Shown in pieces: positions 40,728 to 49,352 of a DNA stretch of 64,000 nucleotides. The DNA comes from Bin16 sp965206315. Lineage in GTDB: Bacteria; Chloroflexota; Dehalococcoidia; Lucifugimonadales; Australimonadaceae. The stretch is taken from the NCBI GenBank assembly GCA_965206315.1, contig OZ242210.1:2232001-2296000 (forward strand). Direction: 5' to 3'. The translations under genes and the position numbers were made by a program. The notes beneath the pieces are model-generated. The model had not been told where the DNA came from and did no database searches. It saw only the letters and a list, made by a program, of their open reading frames with translations. Positions within the stretch are counted from its first letter, which is position 1; the number at the start of each line of letters is the position of its first letter.

Positions 40728-41831
40728 CTACGCGTCCCCCAAGCGGTAGAAGCGTCGGGCGTTCTTGTGGAGGATGGCCTCCTTGTCCTCGTCGGTGAGC
40801 TGGGGGTTGTCCAGGAGCTCCTGCAGCTCGTGGCGGCAGGTTTCGGTCGTGACCTCGTGGGGGAAGTCGGTCGAGAAGAAGAAGGGCTTGTTGCCGACCT
40901 GGCTGACCGCGAACGCGATAGCGGGCTCCTCGCCCTCGCAGCCGATGAAGAGGCGGTCGTTGTCGATCTGGCGCTGGATGTACTCGTGGACGCTGTCGCC
41001 GATCTTGGGGCCGAGCATGTCGTCGTCGCGCAACTGGTACTCCATGTGGGTGCTGTGGGAGCGGTCGAAGCGCTCCAGGCACATGACGAACCAGCCGATG
41101 CCGCCCTCCAGGAAGCCGAAGCGGGCGTTGGGGAAGCGCTCGAAGACGCCGTTGAAGACCATGCCCGCGAGAGCGATGGCCTGTCCGGCGGGATGACCGA
41201 GCGCGTGGATGGGGGCGTAGACGTTCATGTGGTCCAGCCCGATGCCGCTGTGCGCGCCGCCGTGGACGGCGATGGCGCAGCCGAGGCGGTCGGCCTCTTC
41301 GTAGACGGGCCAGTAGATCTTCGAACCGAGGTGGTCCGGCAGGCCGAACGAGGGGAGCATCGCGCCGACGAAGCCGAGGTCTTCCACGCAGCGGCGGAGC
41401 TCCTTCACGGCCTCGGCGGGCTCCTGCATGGGGATGAGGCCGACGCCGTGGAAGCGGGCGTCGCGCTTGCAGTAGGTGTCGTAGAGCCAGTCGTTATAGG
41501 CCTGCGCCGTGGCGATGGCCCAGTCGCGGCTGACGATCTTGCCGTAGGAGAGGGCGGTGGTTGGGTAGAGGACGGTGGCGTCGATGCCGACGTCGGAGAG
41601 GAAGACCTCCCAGCCGTCCGGGCCGACGAACGCGCCCTTGCGGTCACGGCGCCCGGGGGTCTCGACGAAGTGTCCTGCGTGGAGGTGGTCGAGGGGCGGG
41701 AAGAGGGAAGAGTTGAGGTTGCGCGACGGATGGTCGCGGAACTTGGGCGGGAGGAACTGGGCCATGGCCGGGATGTCCTCCATGATGTGCCCGTCGCCGT
41801 CTACGATGATCTCAAGATTCGTGGTGGTCAT
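40728..41831 (-). CDS. Amidohydrolase-family protein (ACMSD-like)
   Basis: 367 residues of the amidohydrolase 2 family, whose members decarboxylate or hydrolyse aromatic-derived acids such as 2-amino-3-carboxymuconate semialdehyde. The first metal motif reads DGDGHI instead of the usual HxH, a variant common in this subfamily. Other motifs are IAVHGGAH, the FLEGGIGWF strand and the final FSTDFPHEV with the catalytic Asp. GGAGGTAGCAC precedes the ATG at 41831. An extended -10 box is at 41878-41886. With the Rieske oxygenase and aldolase nearby it probably belongs to aromatic breakdown. Confidence 0.9.
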   Translation of the reverse strand: MTTTNLEIIVDGDGHIMEDIPAMAQFLPPKFRDHPSRNLNSSLFPPLDHLHAGHFVETPGRRDRKGAFVGPDGWEVFLSDVGIDATVLYPTTALSYGKIVSRDWAIATAQAYNDWLYDTYCKRDARFHGVGLIPMQEPAEAVKELRRCVEDLGFVGAMLPSFGLPDHLGSKIYWPVYEEADRLGCAIAVHGGAHSGIGLDHMNVYAPIHALGHPAGQAIALAGMVFNGVFERFPNARFGFLEGGIGWFVMCLERFDRSHSTHMEYQLRDDDMLGPKIGDSVHEYIQRQIDNDRLFIGCEGEEPAIAFAVSQVGNKPFFFSTDFPHEVTTETCRHELQELLDNPQLTDEDKEAILHKNARRFYRLGDA

Positions 41832-41877
41832 GTGCTACCTCCCGGTTGCGTTGTCTCACTATGCGGTTCGTGCGCGG

Positions 41878-41886
41878 ATTCTAGCA
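41878..41886 (-). promoter_or_regulatory. Extended -10 box TGCTAGAAT before the amidohydrolase
   Basis: Part of an 18-bp identical repeat, TGCGCGGATTCTAGCAGG on the plus strand, found at 41871-41888 and again at 42274-42291 before the GYD gene. The shared flank beyond the -10 box suggests a common regulator or a duplicated promoter. Confidence 0.55.
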
Positions 41887-41888
41887 GG

Positions 41889-42251
41889 TCACACGCGGGT
41901 AGGGCCGTCGGGGCCGGCGGGCTCGCCTATCGGCGCTTCCCGTCCCGCGAGGAGGGAGTCTATGTCCGGGTCGTCGCGCTCGTGGAGGAGGGCGATGGGG
42001 ACGGCGGGCAGGGTGGTGATGCTCACGCCGATGTGGACGCCGAGGCGGACGGAGTAGCGCGCCGCGGCCTCGTTGTCCGGCGCCTGGATGATGCTGACGA
42101 AGTCGTAGGGGCCGAGCACGGCGTAGAGGCCGAGGCCGGTCACCTCCGGCACGCGGACCTGGGCAGCGGCCTCCGCGATGGAGTCCGGGTTCTCGGCTAT
42201 GGCGTGCTGTCCCTCCGGCGTGAGCTTCATCAGGAGGATGTAGTTCGCCAT
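41889..42251 (-). CDS. GYD-domain protein
   Basis: 120 residues of the GYD family, small ferredoxin-fold proteins of unknown function. The block TGLGLYAVLGPYDFVSIIQAPDNEAAAR is the family core. The ATG at 42251 follows GGAGAG; an upstream extension toward 42377 would run across the divergent promoter and is rejected. The last 25 residues are Pro/Gly-rich. It lies upstream of the amidohydrolase on the same strand, with an internal promoter between them. Confidence 0.82.
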   Translation of the reverse strand: MANYILLMKLTPEGQHAIAENPDSIAEAAAQVRVPEVTGLGLYAVLGPYDFVSIIQAPDNEAAARYSVRLGVHIGVSITTLPAVPIALLHERDDPDIDSLLAGREAPIGEPAGPDGPTRV

Positions 42252-42280
42252 GGCGCTCTCCCTGTGGACAGGATGCGCGG

Positions 42281-42289
42281 ATTCTAGCA
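42281..42289 (-). promoter_or_regulatory. Extended -10 box TGCTAGAAT before the GYD gene
   Basis: Second copy of the box in the 18-bp repeat noted for 41878-41886. The GYD start codon is 29 nt downstream. Confidence 0.5.
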
Positions 42290-42339
42290 GGCGGCGTGGG
42301 GTAGCATACGGATACGGACTGCAGAACCGGGGGTATCTG

Positions 42340-43470
42340 ATGGACTTCGCTTCGCTGCGTGACTCGATCGCCTGCATGGAGTCGATGACCTACATGAACG
42401 CGGGCTGGGCCGGGCCGAGCCCATCGCAGGTGGTAGAGCGGATGCGCGACGCCGGAGAGCGCGAAAGCGCAGGTGGGCCCGCGGGGCCGGAAGGCCGTGC
42501 GTTCGCGGCGGCGGTGGAGGAAGAGGCGCGCACGGCGGCGGCGGGCCTGTACAACGTCGACCCGGCGGACGTGCTGATCACGCACGGGACCTCGGAGGGC
42601 GTCGCTATCGCGCTGTTCGGGCTCGACTGGCAACCGGGCGACGTGCTGCTCACGACCGACCTGGAGCACCCGGGCATCGACTCGCCGGTCGCGGTACTGG
42701 AGGAGCGCGGCGTTGAGATCAGGCGCGCGTCGATACCCCCGGACGCTTCGGCGGACGCGTGCATCGAGGCGATGCGGACGGGACTGGACTCCCGTGTCAA
42801 GGTGGCGGCGCTCAGCCACGTGATGTTCACGACGGGCCTGCGCGTGCCCGCGGAGGAGATCGTGGCGGCGGCGCACGAAGTGGGCGCGCTGGTGCTGCTG
42901 GACGGGGCGCAGACAGGAGGGCACATCGCGATGGACTTCACCGCGATGGGCGTCGATTTCTACGCCACATCGGGGCAGAAGTGGCTGATGGGTCCGACGG
43001 GCAGCGGCGCCTTCTACGTGCGGCCCGACCGCAGGGAGCTGCTGACGCCGCTCCTGAGACGGCCCGGCACGGGGTTCCGGTCGGGGCTCGGACAGTACTC
43101 GCTGGCGTCGCAGGGCGTCGCGGAGCGCGCCGGGTACGCGGAGGCGGTACGCATTAATCGCGAGTTGGGCCCTGAGCGTGTCGAGGAGCACACCCACAGG
43201 CTGGCGACGTCGCTGCGCGCGGAGCTGTCCGGCATCGGCGGGGTCAGCATCACCGGGCCTGCCGGCGGTCCGACGGCGTGCGCCATCACGGTGATCAGCG
43301 TGGAAGGCTGGGAGGCGCCTGCGTTCGTCGAGGCGTTGTGGGAGACGCATCGGATCGTGGCGCGTCACGTTGCGCACCCCCCGGGCATACGGATCTGCAC
43401 GGCTGCGTTCAACGACGAGAGCGACGTGGAGCGCGCCGTTGCAGCGATAGCTGAGCTGGCGGGCCGCTAG
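42340..43470 (+). CDS. Class V aminotransferase-like PLP enzyme
   Basis: A 376-residue fold-type I PLP enzyme close to the selenocysteine lyase/isopenicillin epimerase group. Features are THGTSEGVAIAL (phosphate loop), the LLDGAQTGGH Asp and Gln, and PLP Lys in TSGQKWLMGPTG. The ATG at 42340 is favoured; the longer open frame to 42250 overlaps the GYD promoter. Stop codons of this gene and of the next overlap in a CTAG palindrome (43467-43470), so the two converge without a gap. Whether it is a desulfurase, epimerase or aminotransferase cannot be told. Confidence 0.88.
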   Translation: MDFASLRDSIACMESMTYMNAGWAGPSPSQVVERMRDAGERESAGGPAGPEGRAFAAAVEEEARTAAAGLYNVDPADVLITHGTSEGVAIALFGLDWQPGDVLLTTDLEHPGIDSPVAVLEERGVEIRRASIPPDASADACIEAMRTGLDSRVKVAALSHVMFTTGLRVPAEEIVAAAHEVGALVLLDGAQTGGHIAMDFTAMGVDFYATSGQKWLMGPTGSGAFYVRPDRRELLTPLLRRPGTGFRSGLGQYSLASQGVAERAGYAEAVRINRELGPERVEEHTHRLATSLRAELSGIGGVSITGPAGGPTACAITVISVEGWEAPAFVEALWETHRIVARHVAHPPGIRICTAAFNDESDVERAVAAIAELAGR

Positions 43471-45281
43471 AAATCCCCGCTGATAGCGGCAGGCAGTTCT
43501 ACCGGCACGCCGTACTCGCCGTTCGTGGCGCGCACCTCGTACCGGGTGCAGACCGTGCTTTCGGGGGCGTCGAAGTCCCAGTGCATGTTGTAGGCCGAGA
43601 TGCGGTGCGTCTCAGAGTCGAGCGTGATGCCGACGCGGAGCACGACGCCGCTCGCCCACTCGAGCATCGGGACGTACCGCGGGGTTGCGCCGAGTTCGAC
43701 GGTCTCATCTGAGCCTCGCGTGACGCCGATGCTGCCGGGCTCGGCGTGGGCGATGACGTTGAGGAGCATCTCCACGGGATCGGCGAACGCGAGGCGCCAG
43801 GGGGTTGCCTCATAGACCTGTTCGAGGCTGCCTTTCTTCCATCCGCCCGATGTTCGATGCCAACCCTGCCAACCCCCAGCCTGGGAGTGAGCAAGGACGA
43901 CGTCGCCCGGGCTGCCGTCAAAGCGGACGAGGCTGGGGTAGCCGCCTGCGAACCGTCCGATCGCGTGGCTGCCCGCGAAGGTCCGCTCGCAGCCCCTGTC
44001 GGGCCAGCCGCCGCGAACGTCGAAGCGTGCGGAACCGGCGTCCAGCAGCGCGGCGTAGGCGCTTTCGGCGAGCCGGATGCCGTCGTTGCCGGCGGCAGGT
44101 GGGGGAGGGTCGAGCAGTTCGTCGACGAACACGATGAGGCGCTCGACCTCGGGCATCGTCATGCCGGGTTGGACGAGCGGGTGGGCGTGCAGGTGCAGCA
44201 GGGCCTCGTCGGAGTCGCTGAGCCCGGGCAGGCGGAGCGCGGCGTTGACCGACATGACGCTGCTTGCGGCGGGGCGGTGGTGCATCGCGGTCAGCGCGTG
44301 CAGGGCCTCGTGCAGCGTTGCGTGCGCGATCTCGTTTTCAGTCAGCGGGGCTTCCTGCGGGCCGTTCAACCAGACGCTCATGGATGCGCCTGTGATAGCA
44401 CCATCGTCGAAGGAATCGGGCCCGCCGCAGCCGACCGTGTCCTGGCAGAACGCGTCGAGGCCGGTGCTCGCGGCCCGCTCGGATGGCACGCCGACGTAGG
44501 CCCGGAGCGTCGCCTCCGCCTCCGTCGTCGCCCACTCGACATCGAGGTTGAGCAGCGGCGCGAGTTCATCGAGCGTTTGTTCGAGGATGCGCACGTAGCG
44601 GGCGTCGCCGGTGGGGTCTGCCCAGACGCGCACCGGCTCGTCCGGGTCCCACTTCAGCACTTCGCCGGACGTCCACCCGCCGCACCCGCCGAGGAAGTCG
44701 TTCTCGTACGTGGCGCTGCGTTGCGGCCTGTCGCTGAAGCACGCCCAGGTGTCGCGTTCGACGCCGAGGATGCGCTCCGGCACGACCTCGGTGTTCGACG
44801 CGGCGCCGTCGTCCAACACGGCGCGCAGTCCCGTGCCCATCGGCGCCCGGAGGCGCATGGCTGCTTCCTCACGGCCGACGCCGTCCGGCAGGAAGAGGCC
44901 GTCCAACGGGCCGCCGCAGCCGCTCACCGGCTCGCCGTTCAACTCGCATTCGACCGTCACGATCGGTGACTCGTGTGCAGGCCCGGCGTCGTTGCGGAGC
45001 TCGATGGACAGCTCGACCTCTGCCGTGCCGTCCTGCCGGTAGCCGAACACGTTCAGCAGCGCGTCGAGCAGGAACGCGGGAGTAGGCTCGTCCGGCGTAG
45101 GGGTGGCGGTGGCTGGGACAAGCGTGAGCGTGGCCGCCGATGCAGGGGACGGCGTAGGCGTTGCGGCAGGAGTGGCAGTGGGCGCGGATTCGCAGGCGGC
45201 CAGCAGCGCCACCACAACGATGGCGCTGGCGAAGGAGGTCAGCGCAGCAGTTCCACGCGCGAGGGGGCGCGGGCGGTTCAC
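43467..45281 (-). CDS. Lipoprotein with a metzincin-like HExxHxxxxxH motif
   Basis: 604 residues. The N-terminal signal peptide ends in a lipobox (ALLAACES), followed by a Thr/Pro/Ala-rich linker. The middle holds a metallopeptidase-like site, HEALHALTAMH, with His324, Glu325, His328 and His334 at metzincin spacing; Met343 in SSVMS could be the Met-turn, though the Gly normally at position 331 is Thr. Several Cys pairs in the N-terminal half suggest disulfides. The C-terminal 200 residues look like a beta-rich lipoprotein domain. The GTG start overlaps the upstream stop as GTGA, so translation is coupled to the class III aminotransferase. Confidence 0.7.
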   Translation of the reverse strand: MNRPRPLARGTAALTSFASAIVVVALLAACESAPTATPAATPTPSPASAATLTLVPATATPTPDEPTPAFLLDALLNVFGYRQDGTAEVELSIELRNDAGPAHESPIVTVECELNGEPVSGCGGPLDGLFLPDGVGREEAAMRLRAPMGTGLRAVLDDGAASNTEVVPERILGVERDTWACFSDRPQRSATYENDFLGGCGGWTSGEVLKWDPDEPVRVWADPTGDARYVRILEQTLDELAPLLNLDVEWATTEAEATLRAYVGVPSERAASTGLDAFCQDTVGCGGPDSFDDGAITGASMSVWLNGPQEAPLTENEIAHATLHEALHALTAMHHRPAASSVMSVNAALRLPGLSDSDEALLHLHAHPLVQPGMTMPEVERLIVFVDELLDPPPPAAGNDGIRLAESAYAALLDAGSARFDVRGGWPDRGCERTFAGSHAIGRFAGGYPSLVRFDGSPGDVVLAHSQAGGWQGWHRTSGGWKKGSLEQVYEATPWRLAFADPVEMLLNVIAHAEPGSIGVTRGSDETVELGATPRYVPMLEWASGVVLRVGITLDSETHRISAYNMHWDFDAPESTVCTRYEVRATNGEYGVPVELPAAISGDF

Positions 45282-46648
45282 GCCAGGCCGAGCTCCTGCT
45301 CCGTCGCGGTGAGCGAGCGCTCGAAGATGTCCGCGATGTCGTCGATCTCCTCCGCGGTGACGCAGAGCGGGGGCGCGAAGAAGACCTGGCGCGTCGCGCG
45401 GGTGTAGAGCCCGCCGTCGAGCAGGCGCTGGTTGAGGCCTTCGACCGCGCCGGGCGTTTCGGCGAGGGGCGTCTTCGCCTCCTTGTCGGAGACCAGGTCG
45501 ATGGCGCACATGAGGCCGAGCCCGCGCACGTCGCCGACAGTGGGACGGTCGCGGAGCGCTTCGAGCCGGTCGAGGAGGCGCTTGCCCATCCGCTCCGAGT
45601 TCCCGATGAGGTCCTCGCGCTCCATGATGTCGACGTTCACGAGGCCCGCCGCGCCGCCGGCAGGGTGTCCGCCGTAGGTGATGCCGTGGCGGTACGTTGT
45701 CTCGGGCCCGCCTTGGAACTCCTCGAACACGGCGTCGCGCACCACGCACGCGCCGACGGGGAAGTAGCCGCTGGTGATGCCCTTGGCCATCGTCATCATG
45801 TCCGGCACGACGTTCCAGTGCTCGATACCGAACCACCTGCCGGTGCGTCCCCAGCCGGTGATGACCTCGTCCGCGATGAGCAGCACGCCGTGGCGGTCAC
45901 AGATGTCGCGGAGCATCGGCCAGTACTCGGCCGAGGGTATGGCGACCCCGGCGGAGAAGGAGACGGGCTCCGCGATGACGGCGGCCACGGTCTCCGGCCC
46001 CTCCTCGAGGATGATGTCCTCGACGGCCTGTGCGCACCGGATGCTGAACTCGGACGGCGAGAGCGATTCGTCCTCGCGGCGGTAGTACGCGGGCTGCGGG
46101 GCGGCGAGGAAGTTGTCCGGCAGGATCTCGCCGTAGCTGGGGCGGTCGAGGACGGCTGAGGTGGAGACGCTGAGCGCGCCGCGCGTCGTGCCGTGGTAGG
46201 AGCCCTCGCGCCCGATGAACTTGCGTCTGCCGGGCTCGCCGCGGTTGTAGTGGTAGCGGTACGCGATCTTCAGGGCGGTCTCGACCGCTTCGGAGCCGCC
46301 GCTGGTGAAGTAGGTGCGGTTGAGGTCGCCCGGCGTGTGCGAGGCGACCTTGGCGGCGAAGCGCACCACCGGCTCCGAGCCGTACTTGAACGTGTTGGCG
46401 TAGTGCAGTTTGCCCAACTGCCCCGCGACGGCGTCCACGATCTCCTGGCGTCCGTGGCCGACGTTCACGAGCATCAGCCCGGCGATGCCGTCGTAGCCCC
46501 ACCTGCCGTCGCCGGACCTGATGCGGACGCCGTCGCCCTCGTCCATGAACGTCACGCCGTTCTCGGCGAGGTCGCTCCAGTCCTGGGTCGGCATCCAGAG
46601 GTGGTTGAGGGCTGCTTCCTGCAGTTCGTCGTGCGGGTTGGTGGTCAT
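45278..46648 (-). CDS. Class III (omega-type) aminotransferase
   Basis: 456 residues. PLP-binding region: LLIADEVITGWGRTGRWFG holds the Asp that contacts the pyridine N, and MAKGITSGYFPVGA holds the Schiff-base Lys. FTSGGSEAVETALKIA is the phosphate-binding loop. It belongs to the broad omega-amino acid:pyruvate or beta-alanine transaminase group; the substrate is unknown. AAGGAGC precedes the ATG. It is followed by the lipoprotein gene with a 4-bp overlap and preceded by the SDR (10 bp). Confidence 0.92.
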   Translation of the reverse strand: MTTNPHDELQEAALNHLWMPTQDWSDLAENGVTFMDEGDGVRIRSGDGRWGYDGIAGLMLVNVGHGRQEIVDAVAGQLGKLHYANTFKYGSEPVVRFAAKVASHTPGDLNRTYFTSGGSEAVETALKIAYRYHYNRGEPGRRKFIGREGSYHGTTRGALSVSTSAVLDRPSYGEILPDNFLAAPQPAYYRREDESLSPSEFSIRCAQAVEDIILEEGPETVAAVIAEPVSFSAGVAIPSAEYWPMLRDICDRHGVLLIADEVITGWGRTGRWFGIEHWNVVPDMMTMAKGITSGYFPVGACVVRDAVFEEFQGGPETTYRHGITYGGHPAGGAAGLVNVDIMEREDLIGNSERMGKRLLDRLEALRDRPTVGDVRGLGLMCAIDLVSDKEAKTPLAETPGAVEGLNQRLLDGGLYTRATRQVFFAPPLCVTAEEIDDIADIFERSLTATEQELGLA

Positions 46649-46658
46649 GTCGTGCTCC

Positions 46659-47480
46659 TTACGGCCCCTGTTCAGTGGCGGGGCGTCCGAGCTGGGGCCA
46701 GGCGGCGGGCGCCGCCGCAGCCTCCAGGCGCTGTTCGATGGGCAGGCTCTCGTCCCACTTCGAGGCGATGATGCGTCGCCCGGTGGTCTCGTTGGCCTCG
46801 TCGGAGGCGAGCCAGACGATGGGCGCGCGCATCACGACGGGCTGGATGAGGGCGTCACGGTCGCGTACGTCGGCGTCCGAGATGAAGTTGGTGTTCGTGG
46901 CCCCGCCGGGGATGAGGACGTTCGCGGTGACGCCGGAGCCGTCCAACTGCTTGGCGATGATGGCGATGAACGACTCGTGCGCGGACTTCGACGGGCCGTA
47001 GGGGAGGTTGCGGATCATGGTGTCGAGGCTCGTGGTGACGCCGACGATGCGCCCCCAGCCCTGCTCGCGCAGGTGGCCGATGGCTGCGCGAGCCATGAGG
47101 AAGGGTCCGTTCGTGTTGACGCTGAGCGCGTGCACCCACTCCTCAGGAGGCAGATCCCAGAAGCCGCCGGGGCGGCGGCTGGGCACGCCCGCGTTGTTGA
47201 TAACGATGTGCAGCCCGCCGAGTCCCGCGATGGTCTCGCTCACGGCGCGCTGGGCGTCGTCCCAGCTGTTGACGCTGCCGACGACAGGGAGCGCGCAACC
47301 GTCGCCGCCGATCTCACGGGCGTCGTTCGCGTTGCGCTCCAACTGGTCGGCGTCGATGTCCATGAGGGCGACGCGCGCTCCGGCTCCTGCCAGTGCGAGC
47401 GCCATCTCGCGCCCCATGCCCATCGAACTGCCCGCGCCGGTTATGAGCGCGACCTTGCCGTCCAGCGGCTTATCCGCCAT
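46659..47480 (-). CDS. Short-chain dehydrogenase/reductase
   Basis: 273 residues with TGAGSSMGMGREM at residues 15-27, NNAG in the middle, the catalytic Tyr-Lys pair in YGPSKSAHE and a Ser in GVTTSLDT. The Asp at the end of the second strand (LMDIDADQ) favours NAD. GGAGGAGG precedes the ATG. Probably co-transcribed with the class III aminotransferase, so it might oxidise or reduce that enzyme's oxo product. Confidence 0.9.
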   Translation of the reverse strand: MADKPLDGKVALITGAGSSMGMGREMALALAGAGARVALMDIDADQLERNANDAREIGGDGCALPVVGSVNSWDDAQRAVSETIAGLGGLHIVINNAGVPSRRPGGFWDLPPEEWVHALSVNTNGPFLMARAAIGHLREQGWGRIVGVTTSLDTMIRNLPYGPSKSAHESFIAIIAKQLDGSGVTANVLIPGGATNTNFISDADVRDRDALIQPVVMRAPIVWLASDEANETTGRRIIASKWDESLPIEQRLEAAAAPAAWPQLGRPATEQGP

Positions 47481-47550
47481 GCGCCTCCTCCCGCGTCCGG
47501 GGGTCTTAACCGCAAGCCTATCACGGAGCGGGACGAGGCGGGGGCGTGAG

Positions 47551-48114
47551 CTAGGGCACGACGCTGAAGCCCGGGGGCAGGGGCGCGCGGCCCGTCAGGG
47601 CGAACGCCGCCTCTACGGCTTTGTGCTCCCGCACGGCGTAATCGGCGAGGACGTAGAGCGTGGCGCGGACGCACTCTCGCGGCGGCTCGACGTTCATCCC
47701 CAGCGCGTTGGCGAGGTCGACGGTGTGTATCGTCAGCTCGGCAACGCGGGTAGGGAGGTAGCGCGAGAGCGGACGTACGCCGCCCGGCGTGTGCATGGGG
47801 TGGTCGTCCGGCAAGCCGTCCACGAGCGCGAGCACCCGGTCGGCCAGCGTACGCAGCGCGCCTACCGGGTCGTCGCCGAGTGCCCGGCCCGCCTGCCGCC
47901 CGCGCTCCGCGATTTCGTCCGGCGTGCCGACGCCGCTCCGCGCGGTTCCCTCGGTGGAGTACTCCTCCACGAGCAGGATGGCGCGGCTGGTGTGGCCGAC
48001 GAGGTCGCGGACGTTCCAGACGCCCAGCGCCTCGTTCGTCCAGGCGTCGTCAGGCACGCGGGACGCCACGTCGAGGAAGAATTCCACTGCCTCACCGAAT
48101 GTCTCCTTGCTCAT
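47551..48114 (-). CDS. DinB/maleylpyruvate-isomerase-fold protein
   Basis: 187 residues with the four-helix DinB-like fold of mycothiol-dependent maleylpyruvate isomerase: a helix at the N-terminus (FGEAVEFFLDVASRVPDDAW), NVRDLVGHTSRAILLVEEY with a metal-ligand His, and RVAELTIHTVDLANAL with another. A third ligand is less clear. GGAGGAAACAGC precedes the ATG at 48114; a much longer frame upstream is antisense to the CoA-transferase gene and is rejected. Probable metal-dependent thiol-utilising enzyme, exact reaction unknown. Confidence 0.85.
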   Translation of the reverse strand: MSKETFGEAVEFFLDVASRVPDDAWTNEALGVWNVRDLVGHTSRAILLVEEYSTEGTARSGVGTPDEIAERGRQAGRALGDDPVGALRTLADRVLALVDGLPDDHPMHTPGGVRPLSRYLPTRVAELTIHTVDLANALGMNVEPPRECVRATLYVLADYAVREHKAVEAAFALTGRAPLPPGFSVVP

Positions 48115-48128
48115 GCTGTTTCCTCCGC

Positions 48129-49352
48129 CTACTGGAACACGCCTTCGTCGGACAGGACGCGGTACTCGCTCTCCGGCATGCCGAGCAGTTCGCGCATGAC
48201 GTACTCGGTGTGCTCGCCGAGCAGGGGAGCGCGGCGGTACTCGGGCGCGGTCTGGGAGAGCAGGAAGCAGTTGGCGTCCGAGGCGTAGCGTCCCATCTCC
48301 GGGTGGTCCATGAACACGAAGTGGCCTCGATGCGCCTCCTGCGGATCGTCGAAGAGGTCGCGGCAGTCGCGCACCGCGCCGGCGGGGACGCCCGCGGCCT
48401 GGCACGCCTGCATCACCTCGTCGGGCGAGCGCGTGATCGTCCACGCCTCGATAGCGGCATCGAGTTCAGACTCGCGCTGCTTGCGCCCGTCGAGCGTGGC
48501 GAGGCTGGGGTCGTCCGCGAGGTCGGTGCGGCCTATCGTCTGGGCGAGGACGCGCCACTCGGCGTCGGTGGGGCAGGTGATGGCGCACCAGCGGTCGTTG
48601 CCGTCGCAGCGGTAGACGGCGTGCGGGGTCATGTCCGGGTCGTGGTTGCCGTTGCGGGTCTGGATGCGCCCGTTCGCGAGGTAGTCGAGCACGGGAGGCC
48701 CCGCGAAGTAGAGCGCTGCCTCCAGTTGCGAGAGGTCGAGGTACTGCCCCTGGCCGGTGCGCCGCTTGTGGTCGAGCGCGGCGCAGACGGCAGAGAACGC
48801 GATATGCGGGATGAGGAAGTCGGTGTACGCGCCATAAGGGCTGACGGGCACGCGGTCCGGCCAGCCGGTGAAGTTGGTGTGTCCGGAGAGCGCGGTGAGG
48901 ACGGGGCCGAAGCCGGGCTGGGAGTCGTATGGGCCGCCGCGCCCGAGCATCGACGCGCTGAACATCACGAGGCCGGGGTTGTGTCGCCGGAGCGCGTCGT
49001 AGCCGAGCCCCCACCGCTCCATCGTACCGGGCGTGAAGTTCTCCGTCACGACGTCCGCCCACTCGGTCGCGAGGCGGAAGGCGAGGTGACGGGCGCGCTC
49101 GTCGCCCATGTTGAGGCCGAGGCCGAGCTTGCCGCTGTTGTAGTTCGCCCAGTAGCCGCTCCGGTTCGTCCCGGGCTTGCCCTCGGCGAACGGCAGGCCG
49201 TGGCGTATCACGTCAGGGCGCAGCGACGACTCGACGCGCAGCACCTCCGCGCCGAAGTCACTGAAGTAGCGCGTCGTCATGGGGCCGATGACGACCCAGC
49301 AGAAGTCGAGGACGCGCAGCCCCTGGAATGGTTGAGCGGATGGCTGGGTCAT
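48129..49352 (-). CDS. CaiB/BaiF family CoA-transferase, copy 1
   Basis: 407 residues of the class III CoA-transferase family, which moves CoA between carboxylic acids through an Asp-bound anhydride. The N-terminus (FQGLRVLDFCWVVIGPMTTRYFSDFGAEVLRVES) and the VVTENFTPGTMERWGLGYDALR block are diagnostic. The usual catalytic Asp corresponds to a position in the NMGDERARHLAFRLA helix region. The ATG overlaps the previous stop as ATGA, so the two copies are translated together. A CoA-transferase pair may act as a heterodimer or on two steps. Confidence 0.9.
   Translation of the reverse strand: MTQPSAQPFQGLRVLDFCWVVIGPMTTRYFSDFGAEVLRVESSLRPDVIRHGLPFAEGKPGTNRSGYWANYNSGKLGLGLNMGDERARHLAFRLATEWADVVTENFTPGTMERWGLGYDALRRHNPGLVMFSASMLGRGGPYDSQPGFGPVLTALSGHTNFTGWPDRVPVSPYGAYTDFLIPHIAFSAVCAALDHKRRTGQGQYLDLSQLEAALYFAGPPVLDYLANGRIQTRNGNHDPDMTPHAVYRCDGNDRWCAITCPTDAEWRVLAQTIGRTDLADDPSLATLDGRKQRESELDAAIEAWTITRSPDEVMQACQAAGVPAGAVRDCRDLFDDPQEAHRGHFVFMDHPEMGRYASDANCFLLSQTAPEYRRAPLLGEHTEYVMRELLGMPESEYRVLSDEGVFQ

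Noticed and set aside
43467..45836. 789-residue version of the metzincin-like lipoprotein
   Set aside because: The extension covers the class III aminotransferase in another frame; the lipobox requires the start to be close to 45281.
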